From Plasmodiophora brassicae (Eukaryota; Endomyxa; Phytomyxea; Plasmodiophorida; Plasmodiophoridae), in NCBI GenBank assembly GCA_039704465.1, contig JASFAU010000011.1, positions 930,001-994,000 of the forward strand: DNA of 64,000 bases, given 5' to 3'. Of this stretch, positions 1 to 12,085 are shown piece after piece (position 1 is the stretch's first letter; every line of letters begins with the position of its first letter). The notes beneath the pieces were generated by a model. That model had not been told where the DNA came from and did no database searches. It saw nothing but the letters and a program-made list of their open reading frames with translations. The position numbers and the translations under genes were made by a program.

Positions 1-62
1 CACACACACACACACACACGGCTCAGGGCGCGCCCCGCTCGCACACACACAACACACCCAAC
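1..62. repeat. (CA)n microsatellite and CA-rich stretch
   Basis: The window opens with an uninterrupted CA run of about 19 nt and further CA-rich sequence up to the stop codon of the first gene. The same dinucleotide recurs inside many introns here. No coding potential. Confidence 0.8.
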
Positions 63-964
63 TTACAAGTTCAACGTCAGCAGTTCGTTCTTTGGCGTCG
101 GTATGGTCGCATGCGTCTGACCCTGGTTGGCCTTTGCGGCCGGCACGAAGCCCATGTACCCGAGCAGGCTGAGGCGCGCGCGAAACACACGGCGTCGTCA
201 GCGACCCCGTCCGGCTCTGCGTTGTTCGCCCGCCGGCAACGTACCGGTTCGAGTTCTTGTTCGTCCCGAACGACAGCTCGTCGTGCCGTACGGGCATCTG
301 CCCCGGAGGCCGAGTCGCCATGATCACCTACAGGAGAGAGCGCGCAGGCGGGTCAGCATCCGACAACATGGGGACGCATCACTCGTCGCGTACCCCGGGG
401 TCCACGAAGTCGGTGGCGTACGACGAGCTGGGCATCGAGTGGTTCAGGACCTGGCTGGGCCGGGCGGCGGCGCTGCCGGTCCCGTCGCCGTACCGGGGCG
501 GCGCCGGCCCCGTCCTGGACTCAAAGTCGCCGAACGCCGCCGAGTAGGTTGTCGACCAGTGCGACGTGCTCCTAGCGTACGCACCCGTGCTCAGCACCTG
601 CCAGTAGGTATCGTGCGGCCGATATGGGCGAGGCGCCCGTCCCCTACCCGGCCGTGGCCAGCTTCACCTGAGCGGCCTTGACGAGGACGGGCCGCTGGAA
701 ATCGCTCGGTTGGACAGCGTTGCCGACCTGCTGCGTGTAGGAGCTCATCTGCACGCCGTGCGAGTGGCGCCTTTTGGCCGACTCGGCGTAGTCGGCGTCC
801 GTCTGCAGGGCGCGCTCGGCCAGGTCCGCCTGGTAACCGACCTTGCGCCCGACGGCGAACGCCTCGTGGGCGGGCACGTAGCCCATGTAGCCGGGCACCC
901 TGTACTGCAGCAGGGCGTCGTCCAGCGGGACCGTTGCTGGTGCTGCTGACGACGACGACGACAT
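63..964 (-). CDS. CIMIP2-like (DUF2475) ciliary microtubule inner protein
   Basis: Four exons on the minus strand: 964-668, 597-394, 327-245 and 168-63, joined at GT-AG sites that keep the frame, giving about 230 residues. The N-terminal part reads VPGYMGYVPAHEAF and the C-terminal exon repeats it as LLGYMGFVPAAKANQG. This PGYxGxVP signature is typical of the UPF0605/CIMIP2 family, whose members sit in the lumen of axonemal doublet microtubules. ATG 964 is chosen because the longer reading frame begins only with GTG. The name rests on the short motif; the flagellar role is inferred and agrees with the IFT gene at 7-12 kb. Confidence 0.62.
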
Positions 965-1125
965 CCCGACGTCGACTCTGCCGGATAGTGATATACGACA
1001 CCCGCCAGCCGGGTCGATCAGGTACCTCGCGTCGATCCCGGCCACCGTCGACCGCTGCTGCCGGCTCGTTTATGAATCGCAGCTGCCGTACTGCTACACT
1101 GGTCGTTAGCAACGCGGCAGCAGCC

Positions 1126-3409
1126 ATGATGGTACAGCGTCGTGCCGCGGTGGACCCGTTGCTGTCGGCTGCCCAGGCCGACGCGGCCGCGTTGTCGGCC
1201 GCCAAGTACGACCTGGAGGAGCGCCTGCGTCAGGCGCGCATGGCCCTGGCTCGGTACGACGACAGCGCCTGCGTCGACGTGCTGCTGTCGGACGGGGACG
1301 CACCCACCCGGGTCCTGCTGCTGGACAACATCCGCCAGTCGGTCAGCAACGTCGCCGTCGGCGTCCGCCTGCAGGCCCTGGGGCCGACGCGCCGCACGCG
1401 CCCGATCCCGCTGTTCAACCGCGGCGACGCCGTCCAGGCCCACCTGGGCACCAGCGCCGTGCTCGCTGAGTTCGCCACGGTCGACAATGCGCGGTTCGCC
1501 CTAGGCATCCTCGACGGGCAACCGCTGGGCGGCGCGCGCCTGCGCGCTCGGTACGCGTCCGAGTACCCGACGGCGACGCTGAGCGTGTTCGGCCCGGTCA
1601 GCGCACTGCCGACGCCCGTCCTGGCGGCCTGGTTCGCCCGGTTCGGCACCGTCAGCGGCGTGCAGCGCCATGGCGTCGCCCAGGGCTGGCTGCTGGTGCG
1701 ATTCGCGCGCGACGACCAGGCCGCCCACTGCCTGGTCAGCCTGCACGCCAAGCTCGTCTGCGGCCTGCCCGTCGAGATCGCGTTCGCCAACGACGTCGAC
1801 CACCTGCCGCTGGACGTCGGCCACGACGACGTCGACGACGACGACGATGAGGGAGGCGGGGCGACGACGGCCAAGGCCTGGCAGGCGCAGCTGGATCGGT
1901 TCGACGCGATCCGCAGCGTCCTGTTCGGCGACAGCGACGGCGCGATCGTCGACCCCGCCGTCCTGCGTCGCAACGCCCGCCTGCTGGACGCGTTCCAGGC
2001 CGCCGTCGACCAGGCCATGCGGGTCGAGACGCGAGACGGCGCCGGCCGCATCGCAGTGACTCGGGGCGACATCCTCGACAGGTACAAGTCGACGGCGGAC
2101 CCCGCCGTGTCCCTGAGGCAGTTCATGACGGACGGGGCGTTCCAGATCATTGTAACGACAACGCGCGCGCGCTGGCACCGCCTCCACTGACACCAGACGT
2201 CGTCGTTGTTGCTGCAGGAGGAGGACGGCACCGACGATGCCGAGGTGCGATCGTTCCAGGCGCTGTGCGACGCCGACACGGTCCGCCGGCGCGACGTCCT
2301 GTTCTACGTCGACATGGTCGCCCGCATCCGCCAGCGCTGCCAGGGTCGGGGCGCGTTGACGCGCGCCGACCTGCTCGACCTGGAGCCCGACCTGCACGCC
2401 GACCAGCTGGACGCCGTCCCGGGCCAGCAGCATCATTGGGACGTGTACGGGGCGGCCGACCTGATCCTGGCGCACCGCCTGGACCGGCTACGGTGGCTAC
2501 GCCCGCGCCTGCGCGTCCTGTACTGGGCCCTGCGCCTATCGCCGCGACATGCGACCCGCCTGCCCAGGGCCGACTGCGTCTGCCTCTGCCGATTCGCCAT
2601 GTTCGCCACAGACGACGTCAGGCAGCTGGACCGGCTCGTGTCGGCCGTCGTCGACACGCCCATGGACGTCGACGAGTTCAGCAGCAGGTGCGAGCGCGTG
2701 CCGGGCGCGCTCTACTGCTTCGGCATCACGGAGAACGCCCTGCTGGATCCGGCCCACGCCAGGACCTACTCTGCAATGGTACGGTACCACTCATCCACGC
2801 ACACAGACGTGTGTACCGGCACGCCGCACCGGGCGCCATATTGATGCAAGCTGACACGCCCGCGCCCCGCCAGGTACTCGACGACGTTGGGCGACGCTGG
2901 CTGGACTTCCGACATCGGGTCCAGCACGCCGAGTTTGACCTATTCGCGATGCGCGCACAATGGCCGGCCAAGGCCATCTCGAAACGCGCCGCCGCCCTCG
3001 AACGGGTCGGTCACACGCGCACACCTAGACAAACGTCGACCACATGGTGACAACAACCTCGTACACGCAGGCCCTGCATATGAGGAACGGTCGCCAGGCC
3101 CTGCTGTCCTACGCGGCTCTCATGTGCACCATCAGCGACGGCGTCCAGGCGCCGGCAGCCCGTCCGTCCGCACGAGCGGCATCATCATTCGAGAGCCTGC
3201 TGATGGGCCGGATCGGGGCCCTGCAGGCAGCCACGTCGCTGGCGGACGTGCGACGCCCGAGTACGGCCGCGCGTCCGATACATCGATCCAACAGCGACGC
3301 CAGGCTGCCCGCGTTCCGTGCGCTGCCGCGATGCCGGTCCAGCTCAGGCCCGCTGACCAGCGGCAGCGTCAAGGCGCGGCGCGCCCGCTCGGCCAGCAAA
3401 CGGCAGTAA
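1126..3409 (+). CDS. RRM-domain protein
   Basis: Four exons (1126-2151, 2218-2778, 2874-3005, 3071-3409) join in phase 0 into 685 residues. Around residues 85-145 and 150-225 are two RRM-like blocks; the second has the beta-1 core LSVFGPV and an aromatic strand GWLLVRFA. An acidic run (DVDDDDDE) follows, then a helical region and a Ser/Arg/Ala-rich tail. It probably binds RNA, but I cannot assign an orthologue. Its start lies 162 nt from the start of the divergent CIMIP2-like gene, so the two may share a promoter. Tandem ATGs at 1126 and 1129 make the exact start ambiguous by one codon. Confidence 0.6.
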
Positions 3410-3441
3410 AGACGGAATACGTTGCGTGTACTGCGACCCGG

Positions 3442-3693
3442 TCAGGCGTTCTTCTGGACGAGCTGGTTCATGACGAAGGCGCTCGTGTCGAGGTAACGCT
3501 GCGCGCACTGTGTCAGGCAGGTCGACTCCCGATTGGACAGGGACGACCCCGGGTGCTTGTCCAGGCACTTGTCCCAGCAGATGTCGGTCAGTTTGCTGAT
3601 CGCCTGCTGGACCAGCGCCACTTGCTGCTGCTTCTGCAGGAAGTCCTGCACCTCGCGCTGCTGCCGATCCGTGAGCTGGTCGTTGCTGGCCAT
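3442..3693 (-). CDS. TIM8: Mitochondrial import chaperone Tim8
   Basis: An 83-residue small Tim protein with the twin CX3C signature: CWDKC, then CLTQC, with the usual spacing, and KLTDIC before the first pair. Small Tims form hexamers in the mitochondrial intermembrane space and escort hydrophobic precursors to TIM22. Length and the LTDICWDKC context match Tim8 better than Tim9, 10 or 13. ATG 3693 is used; the longer frame starts with GTG. Single exon, convergent with the RRM gene 32 nt away. Confidence 0.85.
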   Translation of the reverse strand: MASNDQLTDRQQREVQDFLQKQQQVALVQQAISKLTDICWDKCLDKHPGSSLSNRESTCLTQCAQRYLDTSAFVMNQLVQKNA

Positions 3694-3854
3694 CGCGCGT
3701 TGCCGTTGCACAAGTGGGCCCGTGCGACCCCGCTACGGACTCCGTCACGGACTTATCCCGTGTCATCCCTGACCGTGGCCCCGGGGGCGGCGCCCACGAG
3801 TACCGACCGGTAGGGCACGTATACGAACGGCGACGGCACGCGCGCGCCGCGCCC

Positions 3855-4456
3855 ATGCTCTACCTGGTCATCGTCGTGCCTGGGGACATACCCGTGTTCG
3901 AAACGCAGCTCGCTAGCAACGATGGAAAGGCATGGTTCTGAATGTCGTTCACGCCGCCGCCAATCGGACAGTAACGGGTGCGGGTCCCCGCCTGCAGATG
4001 AAGGAGGACCTGAACCAGTTTGTTGTCCACGCCGCCCTGGGTCAGGCAGTTCGCGGCCCTATCTTCCTGGATGTCGTCCCACTGACGCCCGCGGCGATCA
4101 GATATTGTCGACAGGAAGCTGTGGACCACGCCGTCGCTGTACCTGAAGCAGGTCGACAGGTTTAACGACCTGCAGATCAGCGTCTACGTGACCGCCTCAC
4201 GTCAGCTGATCAGATACGTCGATGTGCGCGCCTACATCCCAATAACGTCGTTGTACGTCCTTCAGATGTCAAGTTCATGCTGCTGCACGATCCGCGTTGC
4301 GACGAGGCCAGCATTGGCGTTTTCTTCAACGACCTCTACGACCTGTACCTGAAGATCGCCCTGAACCCGTTCCACCAGCGCACGTCGCCCATCACGTCGC
4401 CCGCGTTCGCCGACAATGTCAGGGCGCTGGCCGATAGGACTCTCCCCAAACTGTGA
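3855..4456 (+). CDS. TRAPPC2: TRAPP subunit 2 (sedlin)
   Basis: Exons 3855-3929, 3998-4040, 4102-4200 and 4266-4456 give 135 residues, against about 140 in human sedlin. Landmarks in order: start MLYLVIVVPGDIPVFE, DLNQFVVHAALD, SLYLKQVDRFND, VKFMLLHD and FFNDLYDLYLKIALNPF. Sedlin is a longin-fold core subunit of the TRAPP tethering complexes at ER-Golgi membranes. Intron 1 must use a GC donor (AAG then GCATGG) to keep the frame; the other introns are GT-AG. Starts 161 nt from the divergent Tim8. Confidence 0.9.
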
Positions 4457-4614
4457 AAACATTGCATTCACTGTCGTCCAACGTTTGGGTGTCCCGCACG
4501 CGTCTGGCGCGATCGCAACGTCGTGATAGGCATTCTGGGTACGGGGCTACTTCTGGCTTATTGGAGGCGATGCGGCTGGAAGGACGTTCGTGCATTTCAT
4601 CGACCATATGCTGC

Positions 4615-4895
4615 TTACGAGTTGCCGAACTTGCTGAAGAACTTGCGCGCATGCGAGCGGACGTCGTCGGGGCGCTCAACGAGGCAGGACCTGATGAAGT
4701 CGTGCGTCATCGCGCTGAGCAGCGGATGGTCTTTCAGGTACGACCGCAGGAGCGCTTGTTCCTATCGACGCGCAGCGGCACCCGATCAGGAACACGTCGC
4801 TGCTCGCCCACAGACGCGCCGTAGGTTTTCCCTACCTTGGCGAGTACTGTCGCGTCCTGGCCTCCGCCGGCGCCGGCGCCATCATTTGACTCCAT
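4615..4895 (-). CDS. Small RIIa-type dimerisation/docking domain protein
   Basis: Two exons (4895-4836, 4761-4615) give 68 residues. The second exon is essentially one RIIa/DPY30-type helix pair: YLKDHPLLSAMTHDFIRSCL, then VERPDDVRSHARKFFSKF. The pattern resembles RIIAD1-like proteins. Such domains dimerise and dock AKAP-like helices, often in axonemal radial spokes, which fits the other flagellar genes here. The start is the only ATG in frame upstream of a good GTAGGG donor. Convergent with TRAPPC2. Confidence 0.65.
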
Positions 4896-5903
4896 GACGA
4901 CACGTCCGTTAGATAGGCGGCGCCCGCTCCCCTGCACGTACCTGCGATCCATGCTAATTGATTAACGACAACTCCACTTGTCATAGCAATGCGCGGGCCG
5001 TGCATTTCGATCCAGGAGGTATTCACGCCCCCGACGGTGCCGTTGCCAAGAAGAAGGGCACTGGAGCGCGGAGCCGGTAACCGGTATACGTCCTGTCCGC
5101 GAGGCGCCTTCAACTCCGACGCGCGTACGATGCAGAGTTTAACCTCGGTTTAAGCACACATGTTGACCCCGAAATGAGCACATGCGCCTAACGTGAGGCT
5201 CCTGAATGACCGAGGTGGACTGTTTCAGCATGCCCACTCGGCCGCGGCTTTTTGTCACTGCCCAGCTGGGCGGCACAGTCGTTGCCGCTGGGGTCTGTTC
5301 GAATACTCTATGACGCGAGGAAACAAACGTACCCACGGCGTCAGCAATGCTGACAAGCCCCAAGTGATGATTTCATCGAAAGCAATCCCGGCACGTCGCG
5401 CTCAGCAGGCAGCCGCTGACCGTTTCGGCGTTGACTGCGTCACGAAATGGTTGATGGTAAATAAACGAGATACGGCAACTGTGCGAAACGTCATTGCCGG
5501 CCATGAAAGTACACTGTGATATGGACATCCTGGTGGGAATACTGTGAAGCTGCATGCACCTGTCGAGATCCATCTCGAGCGGCGATTCACTCACGATCCA
5601 CATTGCCTGCCATTGTATTCCGGGACATCCGTGGCCCATACGCCATCTCTGGTACGCCCGGGCTGGAATGCACGACGCGCAGGGCTACCGCGGCCAGTCT
5701 CCCCGCACTCCGCAGACGCGACCGGTCGCCCTCCGTTGCGCGCGCCTGGCGCCCGCAGTTTCCGTGGCTGGCGCGGTTTTGCCTGACTGCGCGGTTTGCC
5801 CGCGTGCGCCGGCCCAGGTTCTGACAGCTGTGCTGCAGCCTGGCGTCGGGCTCATATCGCTTTCTGCCAGCCGGTGGTGAATCCACGAGCTATACTACCG
5901 ACA
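4896..5903. other. Non-coding stretch, nothing recognised
   Basis: About 1 kb without a convincing gene. Only short, unconserved ORFs on both strands, GC lower than in flanking genes, no inverted ends or tandem repeats that I could find. It contains the upstream regions of the RIIa-domain gene and of the secreted-protein gene at 5904. Confidence 0.5.
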
Positions 5904-6830
5904 ATGACGCCCTGGAAATCCTATGCAGTGTTCTTCGCGTTCCTAGCCGGCCGCAGCGCTCTCGGCGCCGGTGTCAACGGCGCCGACCAGATGCAGATCA
6001 AGACGTACTTCGACCTGGATGCGTACGCATACGCTAATAGAGACCTGGACGATGGCATGATGTCAAACGCGGTGCCGAGCCACGCCCACTCCCCGGCTAT
6101 GGTCGCTGATGACATCCGGCCGGGACTGGACGTCGACATCAGCAACAACTTGAGTGATGCGATTGACGATGACGCAATGCCATTGGCGGATCCGAGCACA
6201 GGACGTCACAACGAGAGGACCGCTGACGAACACGCAACAATGCTCACCGGTACCCCAGCTGACGGCGAACGCAATCCGCTGGATCTCGACGTGGACACGT
6301 TACTAATGTTGCTATCGAAAGACGAACACGGACTGCCTACCGATGATTATGACCCAGTGCCTACCTGGGCATACAGTGACGAACACGAAGCGTTGCACGA
6401 CAGCGAGCACCTGCTTAGCGGCACATCAACCTGGGCGGCGGCGGATGACAGCGACAAGCCTGCTATGCCGGTCTGGGACGTACCTTTGGATGATGTCGTC
6501 CAAACGCTTTCGACGTTTAACTTTGATGATGGGGTGATGACATCCAGCTGGGTACCGAAGGACGACCACTACAGTCTTGGTGATCTCGACGACAACGCCA
6601 TGTCGATGTGGGCATCCGGTGAACATATGCAGAAGCGCGGGCCTTACTCAGAACTGTCTGCAAGTGAGACGCGTCAACCGTCATACGCCCAGCACGCCCA
6701 CATACCGAAACGTCGTAGGCACGAGGCCAGCGCCGTACTGTCTCAGCCTACAGCGACGGGAACTGAGCGACCAAAACGGAACAGGAAGCCCACCAAGAAG
6801 TGCTTCCAATGCGACGAGTGCTGCCATTAG
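5904..6830 (+). CDS. Predicted secreted acidic protein with basic C-terminus
   Basis: A single exon of 308 residues. The first ~22 residues (MTPWKSYAVFFAFLAG, then GAG) look like a cleavable signal peptide. The body is Asp-rich with spaced Trp motifs (PVPTWAYSDEHE, STWAAADDSD, SMWASGEHM). The tail is basic with NLS-like clusters KRRRHE and RPKRNRKPTKK and ends in a Cys-rich CFQCDECCH. No family recognised. Secretion signal plus nuclear-type basic clusters is a layout seen in host-targeted effectors, which is inference. It resembles the secreted gene at 46.3 kb in style (Asp/Trp-rich body, Cys/basic tail) but not clearly in sequence. Confidence 0.6.
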   Translation: MTPWKSYAVFFAFLAGRSALGAGVNGADQMQIKTYFDLDAYAYANRDLDDGMMSNAVPSHAHSPAMVADDIRPGLDVDISNNLSDAIDDDAMPLADPSTGRHNERTADEHATMLTGTPADGERNPLDLDVDTLLMLLSKDEHGLPTDDYDPVPTWAYSDEHEALHDSEHLLSGTSTWAAADDSDKPAMPVWDVPLDDVVQTLSTFNFDDGVMTSSWVPKDDHYSLGDLDDNAMSMWASGEHMQKRGPYSELSASETRQPSYAQHAHIPKRRRHEASAVLSQPTATGTERPKRNRKPTKKCFQCDECCH

Positions 6831-6881
6831 CACAGTCCCATCGGTGCGTTCTACTATGGGCGTCGCTCCCTGTCCAATTGT

Positions 6882-6887
6882 AATAAA
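6882..6887 (+). terminator. Poly(A) signal AATAAA
   Basis: AATAAA lies 52 nt after the stop codon of the secreted-protein gene, in an AT-richer patch, and fits a cleavage/polyadenylation signal for it. Confidence 0.45.
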
Positions 6888-7384
6888 TCACACATTTGGA
6901 GGCGTCATCTATATCTTGTCATTAGTTCCAATGGATGTGTACCGGCAGCTACCGACCCGCTACTTGTTGGTGTGGACAGGTGCCCGTATTTGAGTGCGCG
7001 TGTCTAACGCAGCCTATCCCTTACCTGAGGAGCCGGTGCCGAGTGTCTCCCCCCTTGGGTTGGTGGCGCCAGCGTCCTAGGTGGACATCAACGCAATCGA
7101 TCGCAACGATTGATGTGCTCCCCCTTGCGAGAACGTCACGCGCTGCTGTACGTGTTTCTGTCCATGTGTGCCACTGGGACACCACGTGCCCGACTCAGGC
7201 ACCTGACTGGGCTCGCGCTCCACAGCGCGGACCAAGTCGGCCGGGTGCCGATGGCAGGGCACCTTCAGTACCCACAGCAGTTGCTGTGGATATCAATGCC
7301 CGGCACGGCACGACGATAGTTACGTGGTTTCGACCCAGTTTGGCATTAGGTTCGCACGCCAATGAAACGCCACGCTGATGTTAT
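6888..7384. other. Intergenic, nothing recognised
   Basis: No gene seen. Short imperfect palindromes (around 7091-7114 and an 8-bp-arm palindrome around 7270-7290) are the only structure. The 3' flank of WDR35 lies at the right end. Confidence 0.45.
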
Positions 7385-10300
7385 TCAATGCAACGCTGCA
7401 TGGCACAGCGGGCAATGATCGTATCGAGACATCTCCGACTCCAGCATCTGGTGGTCGCACCTCGAGCACGTATAGCTATGCCATGTGCGATCACGTTCAT
7501 CAGGCTCAGACAACCGCAGGCGCACGTAGCAACGACCCACCTGGATGACGTCGAGAAGATGCTGCGTCCGGATGCCACACATCCCGTGAATTTCATCTCG
7601 CACACTGGGCACGACACGTTCCTGCCAACTCGTTCAACGGATGACCACAGGTGATGACGTCTCTCGAGGCAGACCAGTCGTGAACGGCCGCCTGGCACTG
7701 CGGGTTGGGGCATTTGAACTCGCGGGTGACGGGATCCACCGGGGCCTGCCTCGAGAAGATCGCGAACGCCAGCGCCTTGTACGCGTCCCGTTCGGCCTGT
7801 GGTATACCCTCCAGCAATTCGAGCTTCATGAACGCCGTCGAACACTGCTGGTAGAACTGTGCATGGAACGCTGCCAGCGCGATCGTCGAGTAGAGGACGC
7901 GCGACGGCAGGACCGCTTCGTAATGCACGAGACGCAGGGCCGCCTTGAGCGCTGCGTCATACGATTGCGCATACAGATGCCTCTGGGCCAGCATCAGGTA
8001 GTGGTACGCTTCCGCGTTCAGCCATGACGGTTCCGCACTAGACCCGGCACTCGACACAGACGTCGCCGCATCCGCCTGTAACAGCGATGTGATTGTCTGC
8101 CGCACACACACACACACCATTAGCTTGTTTGGCGACGAGAGCAGCATAACGAGCGCTCCTGCACCTGTATTCTGTCCTGGCTGCTTGCCATCTGGCCAAT
8201 GGCGCGACGCGCAGCATCCATGTCCATGGCGGCGCATACGTGCAACTTCTTAGCGATGGCCGGTTGCCCAGGTGGCGCCTGGCTCTTCATCAGCGCCGCC
8301 GATTCATGGTATTTGTGCGCCCGACGATACAATTCGATCGCCTGGTCATCGGCAGGTCATTCACGTTGCTTCATCCACAGACACACACTGGGCGTACGTA
8401 CCTGGAACGGTTCCTGTTTGGCGATCAGGTGCGCGGCGTACTGCGTCAGAAGTTTCTCGATCTGCGGCAGGTGGTACTTCTCAGCGAGCTCCACCGCCTT
8501 GGACCATTCGTTCAGGGTGATGCAGCAGTCAACGGCCCCCTGGACGTTGCCCGCCTTGATAAACGCGATCACGGCCTGGTCCGACAGCCCGAACGAGGCG
8601 AACTGTTCGGCGATACGGGCGCAGAGCGGAGACCCGTCTGGCAGTTCTTTCAGCAGATCAAACAATGAATCAAAGTCCTCGAGGTTGTACGCCATCTCGA
8701 CCGTGGCGGCTGAGCAAACGCAACGTTGGATCGGGCAAGCCAGTCAGAGCAGCCCGCCAATCCACCGACCTGTGTTCCCCGACTGCACGTAGTACTTGTA
8801 CGCCTTGTCCCACTTCATGCGGTCGGCGTAGTAGTCGCCGATCGAGTTCGCAGCGTGCGTTAACAGCTGGTCACTACCCGCGCCATGCTCCTGGATCAGT
8901 TGCACAACCTACATAGGCGCGTGCGCCCCCGTTACTGAGTCGTCCGTGTGCACCTCCAGGGAACAGAACGCAGACGTACACGAAACCAATCGCCAAGGCG
9001 TATGCGGAGGTCGACAGCGGCCTCCTTGTGCCCCAGGCGTAGGTACAATTCCTCGGCCTCCTCGAACCGGCGGAAGTAGGCGGCGATCTCGGCCTGCTGC
9101 ATGCCCTCGTCCTTCATCAGCTTGACGCGTTTCACCATCTGGATGCCCTGGTAATCGCCCGACTTCACGAACGCCTTCTCGGCCATCGTGAAATCCAACG
9201 TGCGCAACGCGTTCTCGGCCAGCAAACGCCACAGGCGCGGGTGCGGGTTATCCGACACGAACTGGTACACCTGTCGGGGCAACGGCGGTGACTGTCAGAG
9301 CGGCGCTCGACAGGTGCCGCCACGATGCGATGACCTCGGCAATGGGGACCGTGTCCAGGAGCACGTGCGTGTCTCGCAGCGACTTGGTGTCAATGTTGAC
9401 GATGTGCGCCTTGAGCGGGTTGTGCGCGTCGTCCATGATCTCGTCCAGCTGGGCGGTCACAATGACCAGGTCGCTGAACTCGCACAGGTACCCTAATATA
9501 TGCATTACGCCATCAGCTACTGACGAGGGCCCAACCCCTGTACCACGTACCGTTGCAGGGCAGCGGCTCTTCCGGCTGCTTATCTCTGTAGATGTACATG
9601 CGCGTCTTCTCCATCACGGCGAACAGGTCCGGCGAATCGCTCGACCTGGACCGATCAAGAGTCAGACGGGCCGCGTTCGTCGGCACGAGCACCAGGACGA
9701 GCACCATTTCAGGGCCCAGGTGTCCTTCCGGCACGGCTGTTTCTGTTCGCGTTCACCGCCCTCGACGATAGCGCCGCCGTCCTTCTCCATGTCCTCCAGC
9801 GTCAGGCCCCCGTTCGTGTCGATAACGGCCAGCGTCGTGCAATTGCAATTCAGGTAGATGTTGCGGGCGTTGGGCGCCAACCAGTACCTTGCCCACCGGT
9901 GAGCAGCAGCCAGCACGCGGCGCCCATGCACCCAAACGAGGTCCTACTTCTGAACGCACGATAGGTGCGGGAGCGCGTACCGCACGCCGATGCCCGAGGC
10001 GCGCGCCACCACAACGCAGTCGTTGCGAGCGGCAATGGCGACGATCGGGTCCTTGCTGGGCCGGGAGATGCGCGAGTTCTTGCGCTTGTTGCTGTAGGCG
10101 CTGCCGGACACGTGCGCCGGCTCGTCCACGTGCAGGTACCGCTCCTCTAGGCATGGTGCGCGTCACTCCCGGGGCAGACGCACAGCACGGGGCGGCGAGC
10201 GAAGAAGTACCTCCAGAGACGGGTACGGCCGAGGAGAAGGGCTGCGACCCCTTATCGTTGAAGACCCAGCAGTAGACGGTGGACGACGACGCGACCACCA

Positions 10301-12085
10301 GGTAGTTGTCGGTGAGGTCGACGAACTCGGGCGACACCTCGCAGTACCTGGAGTCGATGGGCGACCCGATCGCTGAGCACACTATGTAGATGAAGGGGGA
10401 CGGCGCGTCCTCGTCCGCCTGCGTGCGTGCCGCCAGAACGCAGAACTTGCCGCGCGTCGCCAACCGCTCCAGGTTCTTCACATACCTGCAGCGCCCCCCA
10501 GGCATCAGAAGCGGGGCGATAGGGCCGGGGCGGGCCAACCCCTGAACGTCGTACGTACTTGACGCGTTTCTCGCCCGTGTGGAAATCCCAGAACATGACG
10601 CATTGGTCGGGACGGTCGGGTCGCTGGAACACGTACGCCAGCGTGTGCCGCTGTAGGAACCCGTACCGGTACGACGGGCGCACGTTGGCGAAGTACAGGT
10701 GGGAATCGACGGCGATGCCCAGGCGCAATCCGGTGCGGTCCCAGCTGAACGCGGTCAGGTCCTTGCCCGGGACCGGCAACGTACGCAGGTGCTATTGCAC
10801 AAACAGAGCGTCGTCGTCTGCGTCAGCGACATCGCCGACCGGCCACCACCCATTGAACGAGACGGCACTTACGACGCCAAGCGGGGTGAACAGCTGGATC
10901 ACGTGCATGTCGCTGGCAGCGGGCACGGGTACGTCCGACCCCGGTTCGTCGCTGGCCGATGCCGGCGACGACGCGGCGCGCATGGTGCCAGCGCAGGTCA
11001 GGATGGACCCATCCGGGTTCCAGTCGGCGCAGACCAACCGGGCCAGCCCCGAATCAAAGACGATTGGCGATGGGTCCGATGCGTTCCTGTTTGTGGACCG
11101 GGTCAGACCGCCAGCAACGCGCAGAGGCGCGCAGCAACTGGCCTCATCAGCTGAACGCGGCCGTTGGCCTTGGCGATGACGAGGACGGGGAGGTCGGCGG
11201 CGGCGTGCCCACGCGACCCGTCGTACCATCGCAGGGCGACGACCGCCGATGGTGGGTCGTTGATTGACAGCGGCACATCGGTCATGTACTGCCCGGCTGC
11301 GTTGTGCACCTGGACACGACCTGGGCAGCCGAATGGACGTCACCACAGGCCCGGCCATCATTCGGCAACGCCGCCAGCCCACCATCGGCAGTACCGAACA
11401 GGAGCGATCGTCCCTCGGGGGACCACGTGACGCGCGACAGTTCGTGGCCGAATTCCTTTCCCCAGAGGCGGTTCCCGTCGACACTGCCTACAATAACGGC
11501 GCCGTCCTGCACTTTGGTTACCCATGGAGTCGGCGGCGAACGCCCGTTCTGTCACCGAACGCCCACCTGATACACGATGCAAATCTGCTGTCCGTCGCTG
11601 TTCCACGTCATGTCTTTGACAACGCTCTGGTTGCGATTGTTGATCATCTCCTCGTGCCATACGCCCTATGAGCAGCCCCTTCAGTCCGTTTGCGTACGAC
11701 ACGGCCGCAAGCGCCGACCTCGTGCATGATCCAGACAATGATCATGCCGTACTGGTCGCTCGACGTCAGCTTCTGGTACGAATTGTTCCAGGTCGCCATG
11801 ATCACATTGCCTGCGTGCAGGCGCGTCACCATCCGCGATCAACGGCGGTGCGGCGCGGCGGGACAGCAGACCGGTATGGCCCTCCAGCGATTGGTTCGCC
11901 GTCAGGTTCGTGGGCGCCGACGTGCCCTTCGGTTTCGCTGCGTCTCCGCCGCCGTCCAGGCTGAGGATCTTCAGCAAGCCATTGGCGCCTCCGGCCGCGA
12001 TCCACCCGTCGCTGTGGTTCCAGGCCACGCAGTGCAGCGCGGTGCCGTTCGGCATGGCGATCTTCTTGCTCAGGTATATGTACAT
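7385..12085 (-). CDS. WDR35: Intraflagellar transport protein IFT121 (WDR35), IFT-A complex
   Basis: A large multi-exon gene, with roughly a dozen or more exons, colinear with WDR35. It starts [14 protein letters not shown] at 12085, followed by two N-terminal WD40 propellers ([43 protein letters not shown]) and then the TPR-like alpha-solenoid ([71 protein letters not shown]). The C-terminal zinc-binding tail has CPNPQC, CSRC and CPLCHAALH before the stop. IFT-A drives retrograde flagellar transport and ciliary entry of membrane proteins. Several introns carry GT/CA runs next to the acceptor, for example near 8101. Exact borders of some exons are unresolved. Only 314 nt separate its start from PRPP synthetase on the other strand. 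Confidence 0.9.

Noticed and set aside
8095..8120. CA repeat as a CRISPR-like or tandem array
   Set aside because: It is a simple dinucleotide run within an intron of IFT121; no spacer-repeat structure. No CRISPR array is expected in a eukaryote and none was found.
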